Below, piece after piece: positions 20,653-32,100 of a DNA stretch of 64,000 bases. Made by a program: the position numbers and the translations under genes. The stretch is taken from positions 359,810-423,809 of the forward strand of contig RHPI01002204.1 of the NCBI GenBank assembly GCA_009103225.1, read 5' to 3'. The DNA is from Chlorokybus atmophyticus (taxonomy: Eukaryota > Streptophyta > Chlorokybophyceae > Chlorokybales > Chlorokybaceae). Below the pieces are notes generated by a model. It saw only the letters and a program-made list of their open reading frames with translations, was not told the DNA's origin and did not search any database. How positions within the stretch are numbered: the stretch's first letter is position 1; each line of letters starts with the position of its first letter.

Positions 20653-21182
20653 TGTAACGGGAAGATTCATTGCATTACCACAAAGCGACCATAAAAGCAC
20701 CAAGTCTTTTGTGGTCGAGTGGGCTGTGACATTGGTTATCGGAGCTTGAGACCCGTGTTCAATTCCTGCCTTGCACACGAATTCCGCGGTCGTTGTTTCT
20801 CGATCCAATAAAATCGTAGATGGTCACTTCATAAGTGCCATCATCAATAGGTCGCGACTTGCCTAATGGCAGTCGCGTCGGACTGACCAGTTCAGTCGGC
20901 GCGGCAGGACGCGACCTGCCTGTCGCGATGCGACCTGTGGGGCCGGCAGCGGTGCGCTATGCGCGCGTTGACCGGTTTGGGCCTAAATTGGCCGGTCCTT
21001 GGGTGGTGGGGCCGGTGACCAACCCTAACTGAGACCCCTGGGAAGATTCCCCAGCTGATGAGCGCCAGCTGCCGAAGACGTCAGCGTTCTTAAGTTGGGG
21101 GGAATGTAACGGGAAGGTACATTAAATTACCACAATCGACCATAAAAGCACCAAGTCTTTTGTGGTCGAGTGGGCTGTGACA
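20653..21182 (+). mobile_element. TRIM (terminal-repeat retrotransposon in miniature)
   Basis: A complete 530-bp element. The 79-bp direct terminal repeats (20653-20731 and 21105-21182) both start TGTAACGGGAAG and end GGGCTGTGACA. A perfect 5-bp duplication GTAGG flanks them (20648-20652, 21183-21187). Just inside the left repeat, TTGGTTATCGGAGC resembles a tRNA-Met primer-binding site. A polypurine tract GGGGGGAA (21097-21104) abuts the right repeat. The interior has no meaningful coding sequence. It must be mobilised by enzymes of another element. Confidence 0.85.
20712..20766 (+). promoter_or_regulatory. tRNA-like A and B box pair at the TRIM LTR/interior junction
   Basis: TGGTCGAGTGGG (20712-20723) fits the RNA polymerase III A box and TGTTCAATTCC (20756-20766) is close to the B box. 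The 44-base offset is that of tRNA genes. No acceptor or T stem pairing is evident, so this is not a tRNA gene. Confidence 0.45.
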
Positions 21183-21304
21183 GTAGGTGTATTATACTAC
21201 TGTGTTGGTTCCAATTCAATCAAGGCCTGTGCTGTTACATTAACGTTTATTCACATGTTAATGTCATGCAGTACTTGTTAAACGTGCACTAATTTTACAC
21301 CCCC

Positions 21305-21389
21305 NNNNNNNNNNNNNNNNNNNNNNNNNNNNNNNNNNNNNNNNNNNNNNNNNNNNNNNNNNNNNNNNNNNNNNNNNNNNNNNNNNNNN
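21305..21389. other. Assembly gap (85 N)
   Basis: A run of undefined bases between repeat-rich sequence and the host-gene region. Confidence 0.99.
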
Positions 21390-22810
21390 CCGCCCGACAG
21401 GACTTGCACGCATGAGCTTTGAACGCGGACTTGCGGATCCTCATCTACACCCCAAACCCAGACCCAGACCTAGCAGATCATGGCCTTCAATGGGCCCGAC
21501 ACAATACTGCTGAGCTGAGTTGGAGCTATATGGTGTTGCTATGGTGGTTGTAGTTGCAAGAGTATGAAACTATGTAGCTAGATAAATAAAAGCAGGCGGC
21601 ATAGGTAGTAAGCACATGAATGGATTATTTTTAGGAGTTTGTGTGCGCTGTTATATCAGTGTTTTTCCATTGTGCTCACTTGTAAACACAATGGCATGTT
21701 GAAACCCGCAGTGTTCCTGTTGTGTCAGTATTGGCATAAAACGAGCACCTTATAACGCTTATAAAAATTGTGTGCCAATGCTGACCCATGAAAGACATGA
21801 GCCTGCAATGGCACATACACCTTTTATGGCAGTTTTTGGTACGACTATTATGTGTCAGGTATGGCATCCTATTTTTGTGCCAGTACTTGCTGCATAGATA
21901 GCTTACCATCACCGGCACAAACCATTTGTGCTTGCAACCAGTAGGTAGGAGAATCAAAAAAAAAAAAACTCCATTACTTGCACAAGTGATTTTGTGCCAG
22001 TTTTGGGGACTTTCGAGTCCAAACCCGAAAAGCAGGTGCTTGTACTGGCACAAACATTTTGTGCCAGTATTAACACGGGCTGCAGGCGCCACGTGATAAA
22101 TATGCATGTGTGTATATATGGATATATATGTATTAACGTATATTCGTATATAAATATATACATGTATACATGTGTATATATGTATATATATATACACGTA
22201 GATATATGTATATACATATATATATAAACTGTCACAAGGCCGAGTTACGAGGTAATCAGCGTAAAGGAAGTAATCAACGTGTGTTGATGTTCAGAAACAT
22301 CATTCCGTCAGCTTTCAATTTTCAACCACAAATGAGGTGTCCGTAAATGACATGTCATGCAGGCATGCATGCATGCATGTCGAAGCACAATGTACGTGTT
22401 CGCCAAACACAAACAGGAAAAGATTACCTAGTAGTGTCGCGAAATCTTCGTATTCTGCGGCGGCCCGAAAGGTAGTGTACCTTTCGGTTGAAATCCGCGC
22501 AACTCTGCAATCTAGTGCAATGGCTATGGGCTGCATAGGTATGGCCTTAGTAAAAATTTTGTAAAGTGCCCCGCTAGTGTTACTTCATCTACGAAGATTT
22601 CGCGGTATCAGTCAAAAAGACAAACCTCCCAGGCCCACTACACAAATCGTTAATGACCAGGCCGTCTTGAAAATTTATTGCGTTTGAAGTCTTGGCGCCA
22701 CACTTGGCGAGGCAGAGCAGGGCAGAAGAAGTGTGAGGCGTTGCGGGCGTGGGCGTGTTGGGCGGCGTGGTGGTGGCGGTAGAGTGGGCAGGGGGCGTGG
22801 GCGAGGAGAG
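21390..22810. other. Intergenic sequence with AT-rich simple repeat
   Basis: No gene is seen. From about 22095 to 22230 it is a TATATA/TACATG-type low-complexity stretch able to fold on itself, and 22366-22380 is a CATG repeat. A dozen A residues lie at 21956-21968. The 200 bp before 22811 are GC-rich and probably hold the HIRIP3-like promoter. Confidence 0.6.
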
Positions 22811-24958
22811 ATGGTGGCGGAGGACGCCGTGAAGGCGGCTGTACAGAACCGCGCAGCATACTTTCGCAAAAACTCCGAGTGAGTGTGATATGTGTCGCGC
22901 GTGGAGTCTGGACTTGACTTGGTTTCAACCCGCCTGGTTGTCATGCATGCAGGCTTGTGCGATTGACGCTTTTCTTGCAACGTTGTCATTACGTTCGTCA
23001 TCACCCCCGCACCACAGCGTTGGATCTGATGCTGCTTGGGTTGGATTACGACATTATCGGCTTTTTGTTTCTGCAATCAGTGTGCGTGTAAGTATGGTTG
23101 CTGAATTCTACAACACTGGAGCAATCAGTTAGCACATGTCACGAAGTTGTTTCATGGCATGCTGGGTGTGAACCACCGCGCGCTGAAGTCAGTCATCAGC
23201 AGCCTGTGTTGCTGTGGTCCACACACTTTCATGCGCAAGGTTTTTATACAGCAGGCTATGCATGCCATGGACATGTTTACAAGATTTAAACACACCACGT
23301 AACCAGGACGCTGACACTGAAGTCGGCACGGAGACTGCTAGAGGAGGACCTTGGCCTCGCCGACAAGGAGCTCGACTCCCTCAAAGCCTTTGTCCAAGAC
23401 CTCGTCGACAAGGTCTACAACCTTCAATGAAGCCAAGCTTAACTAACAGCACGCATTGGTGTATCTACTCTGCCTTGCTTGCTTACTCACCGTTACTTAC
23501 ACCGCCTGTTTGCCAGGTCCTGTCTTCAGTTGAGGATGCTTCAAGTCAAAAAGCAGCAGCCTCACCCAACGCAAAGCCTGCTGCTGCTGCCACAAAGAAG
23601 GCTGAGAGCAAGAGCAAAGTAGCCAGCGCAAAACAGGTGGATGGCACAAAGAAGCAGAAGCAGAGGAAGAGTAACAAGGAGGACAAGGAGAACAAGCAGA
23701 GCAATGCGGACGGAGATAAACAACTTGCTATGCAAATCATGCCTGTGAGCAATGCAGTGTTAACCGTGCGTGGTGATGATGCGCGGGATGCGAGCACCAG
23801 CGGGGATGGTGATGCGGGTGGAAGCACAATATCTAGCGAGGGTGAAGGGGATCAGCAGACGAAAAAGAGGCGGAAGCGGGCGGAAGGGCCCACGAAAGAG
23901 CGCACAATGAAGAAAGAGGTGGCGATATGGTTGTTGTCGCTGTCGCTGTTGACGATGTTGTTGTGTACTTTGTGTTGTGCGTTTGATTGTTGCTGAAGCA
24001 ATCTACATGGTTTGGCAGAAACCCGACAAGTCAAAAAAGCCCGCGCAAGCTCCTCCTCGTAGTGCGCGCGTTGAGGAGCTCAAGTCGCTCATCAAACGCT
24101 GCGGACTTACGTGCGTGGTCTCTCTCATGCTAAGGCGTGCTTGATGCAGCGCACGAATCGCATTACCAACATGCATTGTATGCATCGCAGGGTGTCGCCG
24201 GCCGTGTGGAAGCAGGTTAAAGGCGCATTGGAGAGGGACGTCGTGAAGGCCCTTGAAGCCGTGCTAGCAAAAGAAGGCTTGAGCCCGCACCCAACAGAGT
24301 CAGGTATGGTATGTCTGCCTTCTGGTTGCTCAGTGAGTTGAGAGACGTGTATTGTTCAATGATGTTGACTTTGCGCTTGTGTGTGTAGAGATAAGGGCTG
24401 TGAAAGGCAGGAAGGAGCTGAACAGGGAGCTTGACGGCATCGACACGAGCAACATCGTGTCGAGGAGTAGACGCGCGGCAGCACCTCGGAGCTTTGCTGC
24501 CACAGAGCCGCCGCTGCAACTCGCCTCTGATGAAGAGGTGAGCGCTTTGCCTCGATTGTGGGGTCCTCAGTGCCGCCGACGACTGAAGGGGAAAAGGCAT
24601 AATGATGTTGGCGTGCAGGGTGACAGCTTAAGCGAGAGCAGTAGCGATCGCAGCAATGACGACGCTGTCGTGGACGACGATGACGACGAGGGCGCTGCTG
24701 AGTCCGAAGAGCAGCAGGAACAGGACGAGCAAGAATACGAGGAGGACGTCCCTCCTGCCAGGAAGAAAGGTGCGCATGTGATGACAATCCACATACATGT
24801 TGTCAGTGTCCAAGCTGAACATTTGCATTTGCATTTGCATTGGATGTGTGCGTTCAAGTCGCATTGCACAGCTATGTTGTGCGTTGTTGATTGAAAGCAT
24901 TGGACGAACGTTGTTGATGTGTGCAGGGAGGCAGGCTGTCATTGATGACGATGAGTGA
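22811..24958 (+). CDS. HIRIP3: HIRIP3/CHZ-like histone chaperone
   Basis: Eight exons fit in frame: 22811-22878, 23307-23412, 23517-23918, 24019-24110, 24191-24303, 24389-24537, 24619-24769, 24927-24958. The N-terminus resembles a DEK-C-type domain (AVKAAVQNRAAYFRKNSE, then TLTLKSARRLLEEDLGLADK). A long Lys/Ser-rich basic linker follows. The C-terminal part (VEELKSLIKRCGLT, then LAKEGLSPHPTES, LDGIDTSNIVSRSRR) matches the arrangement in HIRIP3, where a similar helical unit and D-x-x-NI segment precede the acidic CHZ motif. An acidic run and the terminal QAVIDDDE follow. HIRIP3 binds H2A-H2B and was found as a HIRA partner; it acts in the nucleus. HIRA itself lies 10.6 kb downstream. The assignment rests on motif pattern. 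Confidence 0.7.
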
Positions 24959-25942
24959 TGTGCGCACCAGCAACGCGTCTTGCGAGACGGCGTCGTCGCG
25001 TCAGTAAATTAGCAACACAAATGTACATTGCTTACTGTTAGCATTGCACTTGCACAGGTTCACGCGGCACATAAAGTGTGTGCTTTGGAGACAGCCTTAC
25101 ATGTTGGTCTTGAGTACAAAGCGGGGTCACTGTGGATGCTCTAGATTTTCAGCCCCTCAAGCTCATAACATGCGAGTTGTTATGTGCCAATTCATACATT
25201 TCTGCAGACCGTTGCATGGTACATGTATGGGCTGCTGGGGATTAACGTATGGTATCGGATGTGCTTGCCGGGGATCAGCCTATGCACTCAGCAGGCTTGA
25301 CTTGGCCGGATCGCAGTTGTCATTTCACCACAAACGAGATGCAGTGCACATCGCACATGACGCCGGTGGTTTGCACCAACTGCACAAGGCTTCGCCCGCC
25401 TTAACACACATTACTGGCATAAGCAACGCAGGTTTGTTGTGGTGCAGACTGAGCCGCAATAGGTGGCTGAAGTGCCAGCAGCTTGACGGCATGTTGTGCA
25501 CTGTATGGTTAGCGTGCCTGCATCCATGGCAAGCTCGCAATGTCCAGGTTGTTGGCGTTTGTGTGCCATGGATGATGTATAATATGAAGAATGCAGGGAT
25601 TGTGCGTGTTGGCATGGCCGGTAAGTATGCCGGCATCGGCACATTGCTGTATGCCACTGCGTTGTGAATCACAGACCACACAAACGTGCATGTTGCACAT
25701 ATTGCCCACGTTAGGTCAAAGGTGATAGTACAGTAAGTATACAATCGGACAAAAGCCGCACGAAACTGGCAGTCCTAAGTAACACAATGAGCTAACCACC
25801 ACATGGGCACTAGCCATACCAACAAACCTAATGCAAACAAGCTGGCATATGCAGTCTGAAACAGAAGTATGGGTGAACCACCATCAGATTTTGCGGGTAA
25901 CCCGCCGTGCATGTGTGTGTGTCTCTCAACACGTCTCTCACT
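24959..25942. other. Intergenic region between convergent genes
   Basis: About 980 bp between the 3' ends of the HIRIP3-like and chalcone-isomerase-like genes. It presumably holds both 3' UTRs. I see no further gene. Confidence 0.6.
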
Positions 25943-27476
25943 CTACGCGGTGAGCGTCTGGGCGAGAGCCTTCTGAAAACTCTGCTTGGCCTCGGGCGCA
26001 ACGGGACCATCGCCCATATACAACCCGAACAGCGCGTGACACAGGTCCTGCGAGACAATCGTCCCAACCTGGACACAAGGTCATCTCAATGTCCAACATC
26101 CAACATAACCAACCACCAATGCATGTCACACTATACCATCCACACCTCTCTGCCGTCGACCATGGTGGTGAGTCTGTGTCCTTTCCGCCACGCAAAGTGC
26201 ACGGGCGTGCCACGTTGTAGCTGCACGCCATCAAACTGCCTTCCGAACTTGGCCAGAAGTGCATTACTCGTCGCTCCTCCACGCATGCGTGGCCGCAACG
26301 AGTCCGTGAGCGCATTCTTTATATCACTCGCCTTGATATTCTTGTACCACATGACGAGTCTCACGCTCTTCTCCACATCATCTCTGGCTAGCACGTCCCT
26401 CGCTAACCACGCGCTTCGACTCACAGCGGCGCGGCCAAGCGGGGTGTACTTGTCCCCGAGGGCGGCGAGGGCGGCGGCGTGGTCCACGTAGATGCCGACG
26501 GCGTACACCTGGATGGACTTGATGAGGATCTTCTTCACGCGGACGCCGAGACCCGAGAGACGCTGGCACTCGGCGTCGTCGGAGTCCAAGGCCTCCAGAG
26601 TGCAGTACTCGGAGGGGAAGGGGAGACCCGTGTGCGGCTCGCGCACAGTCGCCGCTGCCCTCTGCGCATCGATGCGTTGGTCGCTATTCACTTTCCTTTC
26701 ACGGAATGCCAGGCACGGGTGCATGCGCGTACAATGGCACACACATGCGCCATGCGTGCACGTGCGCCTTGGATGCGTGTGTGTATGCGCACATCCAAGG
26801 CCCGGGGACGCATTTGCAGACACGATGCTGTCAGACAGAACCCGAACCCAGAGCTCTCCGACATTCAAGTATTGACAATTGACACGACATATACAGACAG
26901 GCCGCTTCCAGGCTTGAAGCGCGCCTGCGCGTGTCCATGCGCGTATATGCAGATCCATGCTACAAGGGTGGATTGCTCCGGCCACAATGGCGTGACGAAC
27001 AAGGGCGGGTTGAACTAGATTTGCATGCCACATCACTCACTCACTCACTCACACACATGCAGGACAGGAGGCGTTGCTGACGGGCGGTCAACAGAAGCCG
27101 ATGCCAGTGATGTTGCGTGTCACATGCACAAGCAATGTGGGTTCCACAGCCACTAACAACATGTTGCCAATGCCAATGCCAATTCCCCCTGTCTCACCTT
27201 GCTTTTGGCCACTGCCGTGGCAGCGGCCGCAATGCACGCCAGCGGCGGCACGAACCTGGCCCTGGCGGAGGAGGCGGCGGCGGCGCCCTCCCCTGCTGCA
27301 TGCAGCCAGGCCAGAGGATTGAACCTCCCCCTCAGCGGGGCGGGCGCTGAGGAGGAGGAGCAGGCTGACGACACCCATGTTGCTGCATTGCTGGGAGGGA
27401 GGAGGCTCAGGCCGACGCCGGCCTGGGCGGTGAAACGCGCGCCGCCCACCACATGCCTGCTCCCCTCCGCCGCCAT
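25943..27476 (-). CDS. Chalcone-isomerase-fold protein
   Basis: Three minus-strand exons join in frame: 27476-27198, 26661-26146, 26068-25943 (about 307 residues). Exon 1 gives a Ser/Ala-rich N-terminus with a hydrophobic stretch near its end (LACIAAAATAVAKSK), consistent with organelle import or a membrane anchor. Exon 2 opens the domain (REPHTGLPFPSEY, LSGLGVRVKKILIKSIQVYA, VGIYVD, then LVMWYKNIKASDIKNALTDS and GTPVHFAWRKGHRLTTMVDG). Exon 3 ends VSQDLCHALFGLYMGDGPVA. This is the pattern of the broad chalcone-isomerase-like family, including fatty-acid-binding FAP and mitochondrial AIM46-type proteins. True flavonoid cyclisation should not be assumed. The exon 1-2 join was chosen for frame; an alternative acceptor at 26693 breaks it. 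Confidence 0.7.
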
Positions 27477-28212
27477 GCCGCCGCCGCCTCCGCCTCCGCC
27501 CCTGCCGTTGGTGCCACCTCAGCTCTGACGCAGTGTGGTCAGCTCCAAGTCGTCCAGCGGCAATGCCACGTGGCGGGAGATCTCCCTGTGAACTCCGCCA
27601 CATGCAATGCCACACAACTACAGCAACCACTCTCTGACTGTGTGTGGGGCAGGGTTCGTCAGACAGTGGCAGCGGCGGCGGCGGATAGTAGTAAAAGCAG
27701 GCGGCATCTGAACAAGCGCCAGGAGCAAGCATCATTGCTGCCTGGGTGATCATGTGAATGAATGGCTCTGCTTTGCATCTTGTGCACGAGAGCATGCATG
27801 CCGGCTGAGGCTTGGATGACTCGCGCTGTTACTATATGTTCCATGAGAACGTTGCGTTATAGTCAGGCGTGGTGCTGCTGGGGACGTTGACGCTTATTGA
27901 CGCGAATCACTTTGCAACCACCAAGCGTTGCTCAATGCCGAGGCAACTACATCTGAAAGTTTGCTTGATAGCAACTCTTGTGTGTTGTGGAGTGGCGTAG
28001 GCAGGGTACACAATCCGCTGTTACAACCGTGCGTGCACACTATTAAAGTCGACATGCAACCTTGCGCAATGCCAATGCCACAACACGCATCCCTTTTTGG
28101 GACTACGACATACCACTGGCTGTAAACCAACAAATCGAACAACTCGGCACAGCGCATGCCAAACTGTGCAGCTGTGCAACCAACCGACAATCACAAATAC
28201 CGCCTCCTAAGC
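27477..28212. other. Intergenic region
   Basis: It holds the promoter of the chalcone-isomerase-like gene and the 3' flank of the TARBP1-like gene, both on the minus strand. No further gene is seen. Confidence 0.6.
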
Positions 28213-29077
28213 TCATCTGCTGGAGCCCAATCCACCAAACCTGTGCTGTTTCGTGTACTCCCATATGGCAATACTCGCGCTCACATGCACATTGAGCGAC
28301 CTGATGATCCCCAGCTGCGGTATCTCCACGCAGCTGTCGAGCACATGTATAAACTCGGGCGGTATCCCTTCCTTCTCGCGGCCGAGCAGAAGGACGCAGC
28401 GGGCCGGGAAGGACGCCGCGTGGAGAGGGACGCTGTTGGAGGTCTGCTCCAGACCGACGAGGGAGTAACCGGCACGCTTCTGGGAGAGGAGAAAAGACAT
28501 GAGATCGGTTTCGGAAACCTCCTCCATCGGGACCCACTTCTCCGCCGTTACGCTGAGAGGACAACGCACGCACGTGTGAGTGAGTGTGCGCGTACGTGTG
28601 CTCAAGAATCGATGCAAACACCATCACACACATTCACACACACCCTGTGCCAAGGCGCACACGTGGCGCGCTCGCGCAGATAATACATCGTACCAACGGG
28701 CCCGCTTGCACACACACGCAGACACAGAGGTGACACTGCAGTGAAGCGGCCCACACGATATGACCCATCCAGTCCCAAGTCATACCTTATGAGCTGGAAT
28801 TGTCGGTCTCGTAGTGCGCGCAAGTCCCCGACGACGAGTTTGGCTGCCTTGAACACCTCGCACGTGCGCGCGAGTCCGGCGAGGTTGGGTATCCTGTCGA
28901 TGAGGCTGGCCACAACAATAATGTCCTGCCGGACGTCGCTCGCGCTCTGAGCAAGATGCCGCGCGTTCGCACGCTCAACAGCCTCATTGAACAACACGTC
29001 CTCCACATCATCGTCGGGCACCAACGCCAAGTCCCCAACCCTAAACTTCTTCTGATAATTATCCACCCCAACATAAT

Positions 29078-29110
<33 letters not shown>

Positions 29111-32100
29111 CCTTCTCCTCCTTGTCCTCCTTCTTGAGTGCACGTTGTATTCGGTCTATGATGGCGAGCGGTGCGCACTCGAATGGTAGTTCGGGCATCT
29201 CTTCGGGTCTTCCCGGGTCGGGTTCGCCTCCTCGCACGCACAACACGCGGCGCGGGCTCGCCATATCATGATGAATCGCATCGAATGCGTCCATGTAGTC
29301 CTCCACGTGTGCGCGCATCTGAGTCGTGGCCTTGCTCAAGGTGAGGTAGTCCAACACGCCTCGCAAACACGCATGAGAGATGGACTCGCCTTTCATCTCA
29401 GGGATGAGTCTGCTCAACACTTTGTATACTACGGCTTGCGCGAAGGTGCGCGTGGCGTGGTGGTGTGTCATCGCCCACGCCACGAGTAGCGGGAAGAGCA
29501 GCCGCAGCGTGTCCACATTATTACCACCTCGTTGGTGTGTGGATAAAGAGGGTGAGTAAGTCTGCAAAAGTACTGTGGCGGCGACCATGGCCCACGAGGC
29601 CACGGCCTGCATCTTATCGTTGTAGCGTCTGAGTTGTGTCGCCACCCGCGTGTCCACGTAAGAGACATGCGTGGAATACACGCAGCTGGCAAAGAGCTCG
29701 ACGTACTGTCTCACGCTGGGTAGGTTCCCGCGCTCGATGATGGTCACGAGGTTCACGTCCACCTCGTCCCGCATCAGAGTCGTGTCGACGAAGCGGGACA
29801 ACACGCAGAGCATCTGCCACGCACGCAGCTTGCGCCTGTGCTGAGCACCAAACTTGATCACGAGCTCCTTGGACAGGTCCTTGTCGCTCATCACCAGGCC
29901 AAACAGGTCGCGAAACCAACTTTGGCCCAACTGGGCAGCTGCACGATCACCCGCCACAGCCTGAGGGACAAGGACTTGTCGTTGTACAGGTTGGGATGCA
30001 ACACACACACACAAGAGTGTTGGGTGTATTATCACCTTGTCGTGCAGCATGACGGCAAAGTGGGCGGCTGTCACGCGCACGCTCATGTCGGAGTTGACGA
30101 AGACGCGCATGAGCTCGGGGTCCCGGTCCAACAATGGCAAGCCGGTGCCCGTGTCAAGATTGTCTGCGGAGGATAGCGTGGTTGCGAGGTGTTGGGCGCC
30201 GCCCTCTTCGCGCTCTTCGTGCACGATGAGGGCGCCGTGGAAGGTCATCGCACGCAGCTGGGCCATGTAACGACCGCCAGCTGTGTCACCAAACAACGCA
30301 ATCAGTCCGTGTACACAAATACACATTCACACGCACGCGCACGCGCATACGCACACATTGTATATCTGCAATGTCACAACCTCAACCATTACCTTCAGGG
30401 TAGTCCAGCAGTCTCTGGCAGAAGTGCAGCGCCGTCATCCTCATGACCCTCGGGCTTCTTGCTCCCATCTCGAACAACCGCTCCACCAACTACCAAGACA
30501 CGCAACCACAACCACACATCAACACCATCCCCACCCCCACCCCCACCCTCACCATTCCCCATCAGCCAGATGCACCCTCGTACCCATCTCACGGGCGCGT
30601 CGTGTCCAACGTGCACCTCCTCCCCCCTCCCGAAGACGGCCGGATGCATGGTGGCGTTGAGGAATGCGGCGACGGTGGAGAGGCGACGCTTGGGGGCGTC
30701 CACCAGGGCGGACCACGCGCCTCTAACCAGTCTTGAGATGGTGTCGATGGGGACGGTGGTGTTGGGCTCGGAGAGCAGGGAGGTCACGGTGGCGAAAACG
30801 GGGACCATGTAGGACTCCTCCGCGGGTTCGACAGCGCTCACGGCGTACTCCAGCATCCGACTCTGCGTATAACACAAGTTGCCAAGTGACAGAAGCATGC
30901 TGGTGTGTGCACATGTGCATGCGCGCACATCTATGCGTGAGCGTGCGTGGCTGCGAGCCTGCATACGTGTGCACTCAACTAGATGTGTCTATCCCGTATC
31001 CCATTATCACCTTGATGTGCGGTGGGAGTGTCTCCCGCGGGAATGCAGTTGCGAGTCCGCATAGGCACCGCCAGGCGTGCTCGTGGAAGCGAGCGCGTTC
31101 GGCTCGTGTCCGCAGGACGCTCGCAGATGCAACCATCCCATCAGACATCAGCGCCTCAGCGAGCGAAGCCAACAATACATTGGCCTTGTCACCACCAATT
31201 CCGGCTGCTCCCAACGCCTTCGCACATCCCTCCAGAGCCACGGCCGCGCACTGGAGGGTGTAGATGCGCAGCTGCCCGGCCGCGATGGCATCATCACGAA
31301 GCACCGTTGATGACGACGAGGAGGAGGAGGAGGAGGAGGAGGAGGATGGCGTGGTGGATAGGGTGGCGTGTAAGCTCTCCTGCAGGCGCCACAGAAAGGG
31401 CTCGCAATGCTTCTTGCATGGGTCCTCGTAGTATGGGTCTTTGCGGCGCGTGTCCATGTTAGTGTTCAGTGTGGCCAGCTCCAGAGTTTGGGCGACCACT
31501 TGTACTGCGAGCACCTAGTACCAGAACGTGATGCACTCACCAACACAACACAACTCGACAACAAGGTGCTCACTATAGTGTGTGCATAGCTTACAGCAGT
31601 GGTGGCAGCAGCTTCTGTGGAAGACTCCAATCTGGATGATGGTGCAAAGCTTGCCGCAGACTTAGCCGCACGTGTGACGTGATTGACTGGAGCTAAACAA
31701 GTCCACAGCACCGGCACGCACTTCTCAGTATACCCAACAACTTCCTCCGCGCACGCACCCAACATGTCTTTCACGCCACAACCACGCACACTCAACCCGC
31801 CGCCTGCTGCCAGTGCACACGCCAACAATAGCGTCTTCTGCGCGGATCCCGCGGGCGCGTACGGCCTCGAGTGCACTCTCGCCAGTCGCTCGCGCACAAA
31901 CCCAACCAACGCGTCGTGCTCGCCTTCCCCGATATGTGTCCACAAAGCCACCATGCGCTCGGCGTCGTCCCACCACGCCTCGATATCCTTCGCGTGACAG
32001 GCACCACCACTCACATAGTACTCCTCCAACGCATGCGCAAGGGCAGCAGCGATGCGAGCAGGCGCGTCCTTATCTCCAGGCGGGATGAGATACGACGAGA

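Noticed and set aside
20705-20776. tRNA gene
   Set aside because: A and B boxes are present, but stems do not pair and the A box is inside a TRIM repeat copied at 21105-21182.
21676-22235. Long Ile/Tyr-rich open frames
   Set aside because: They come from TATATA-type low-complexity DNA rather than a gene.
25044-25667. 207-codon + strand frame as a gene
   Set aside because: No family resemblance, no flanking exons, and it begins in the 3' flank of the HIRIP3-like gene.
27088-27795. Long Arg/Gly-rich minus-strand frame upstream of the chalcone-isomerase-like gene
   Set aside because: It is an alternative frame of exon 1, whose chosen frame starts at an ATG and joins the conserved domain in phase.
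29060-29115. CACCCT repeats as an interstitial telomere
   Set aside because: The unit is not CCCTAA, and it reads in frame as Gly-Glu within the TARBP1-like exon.
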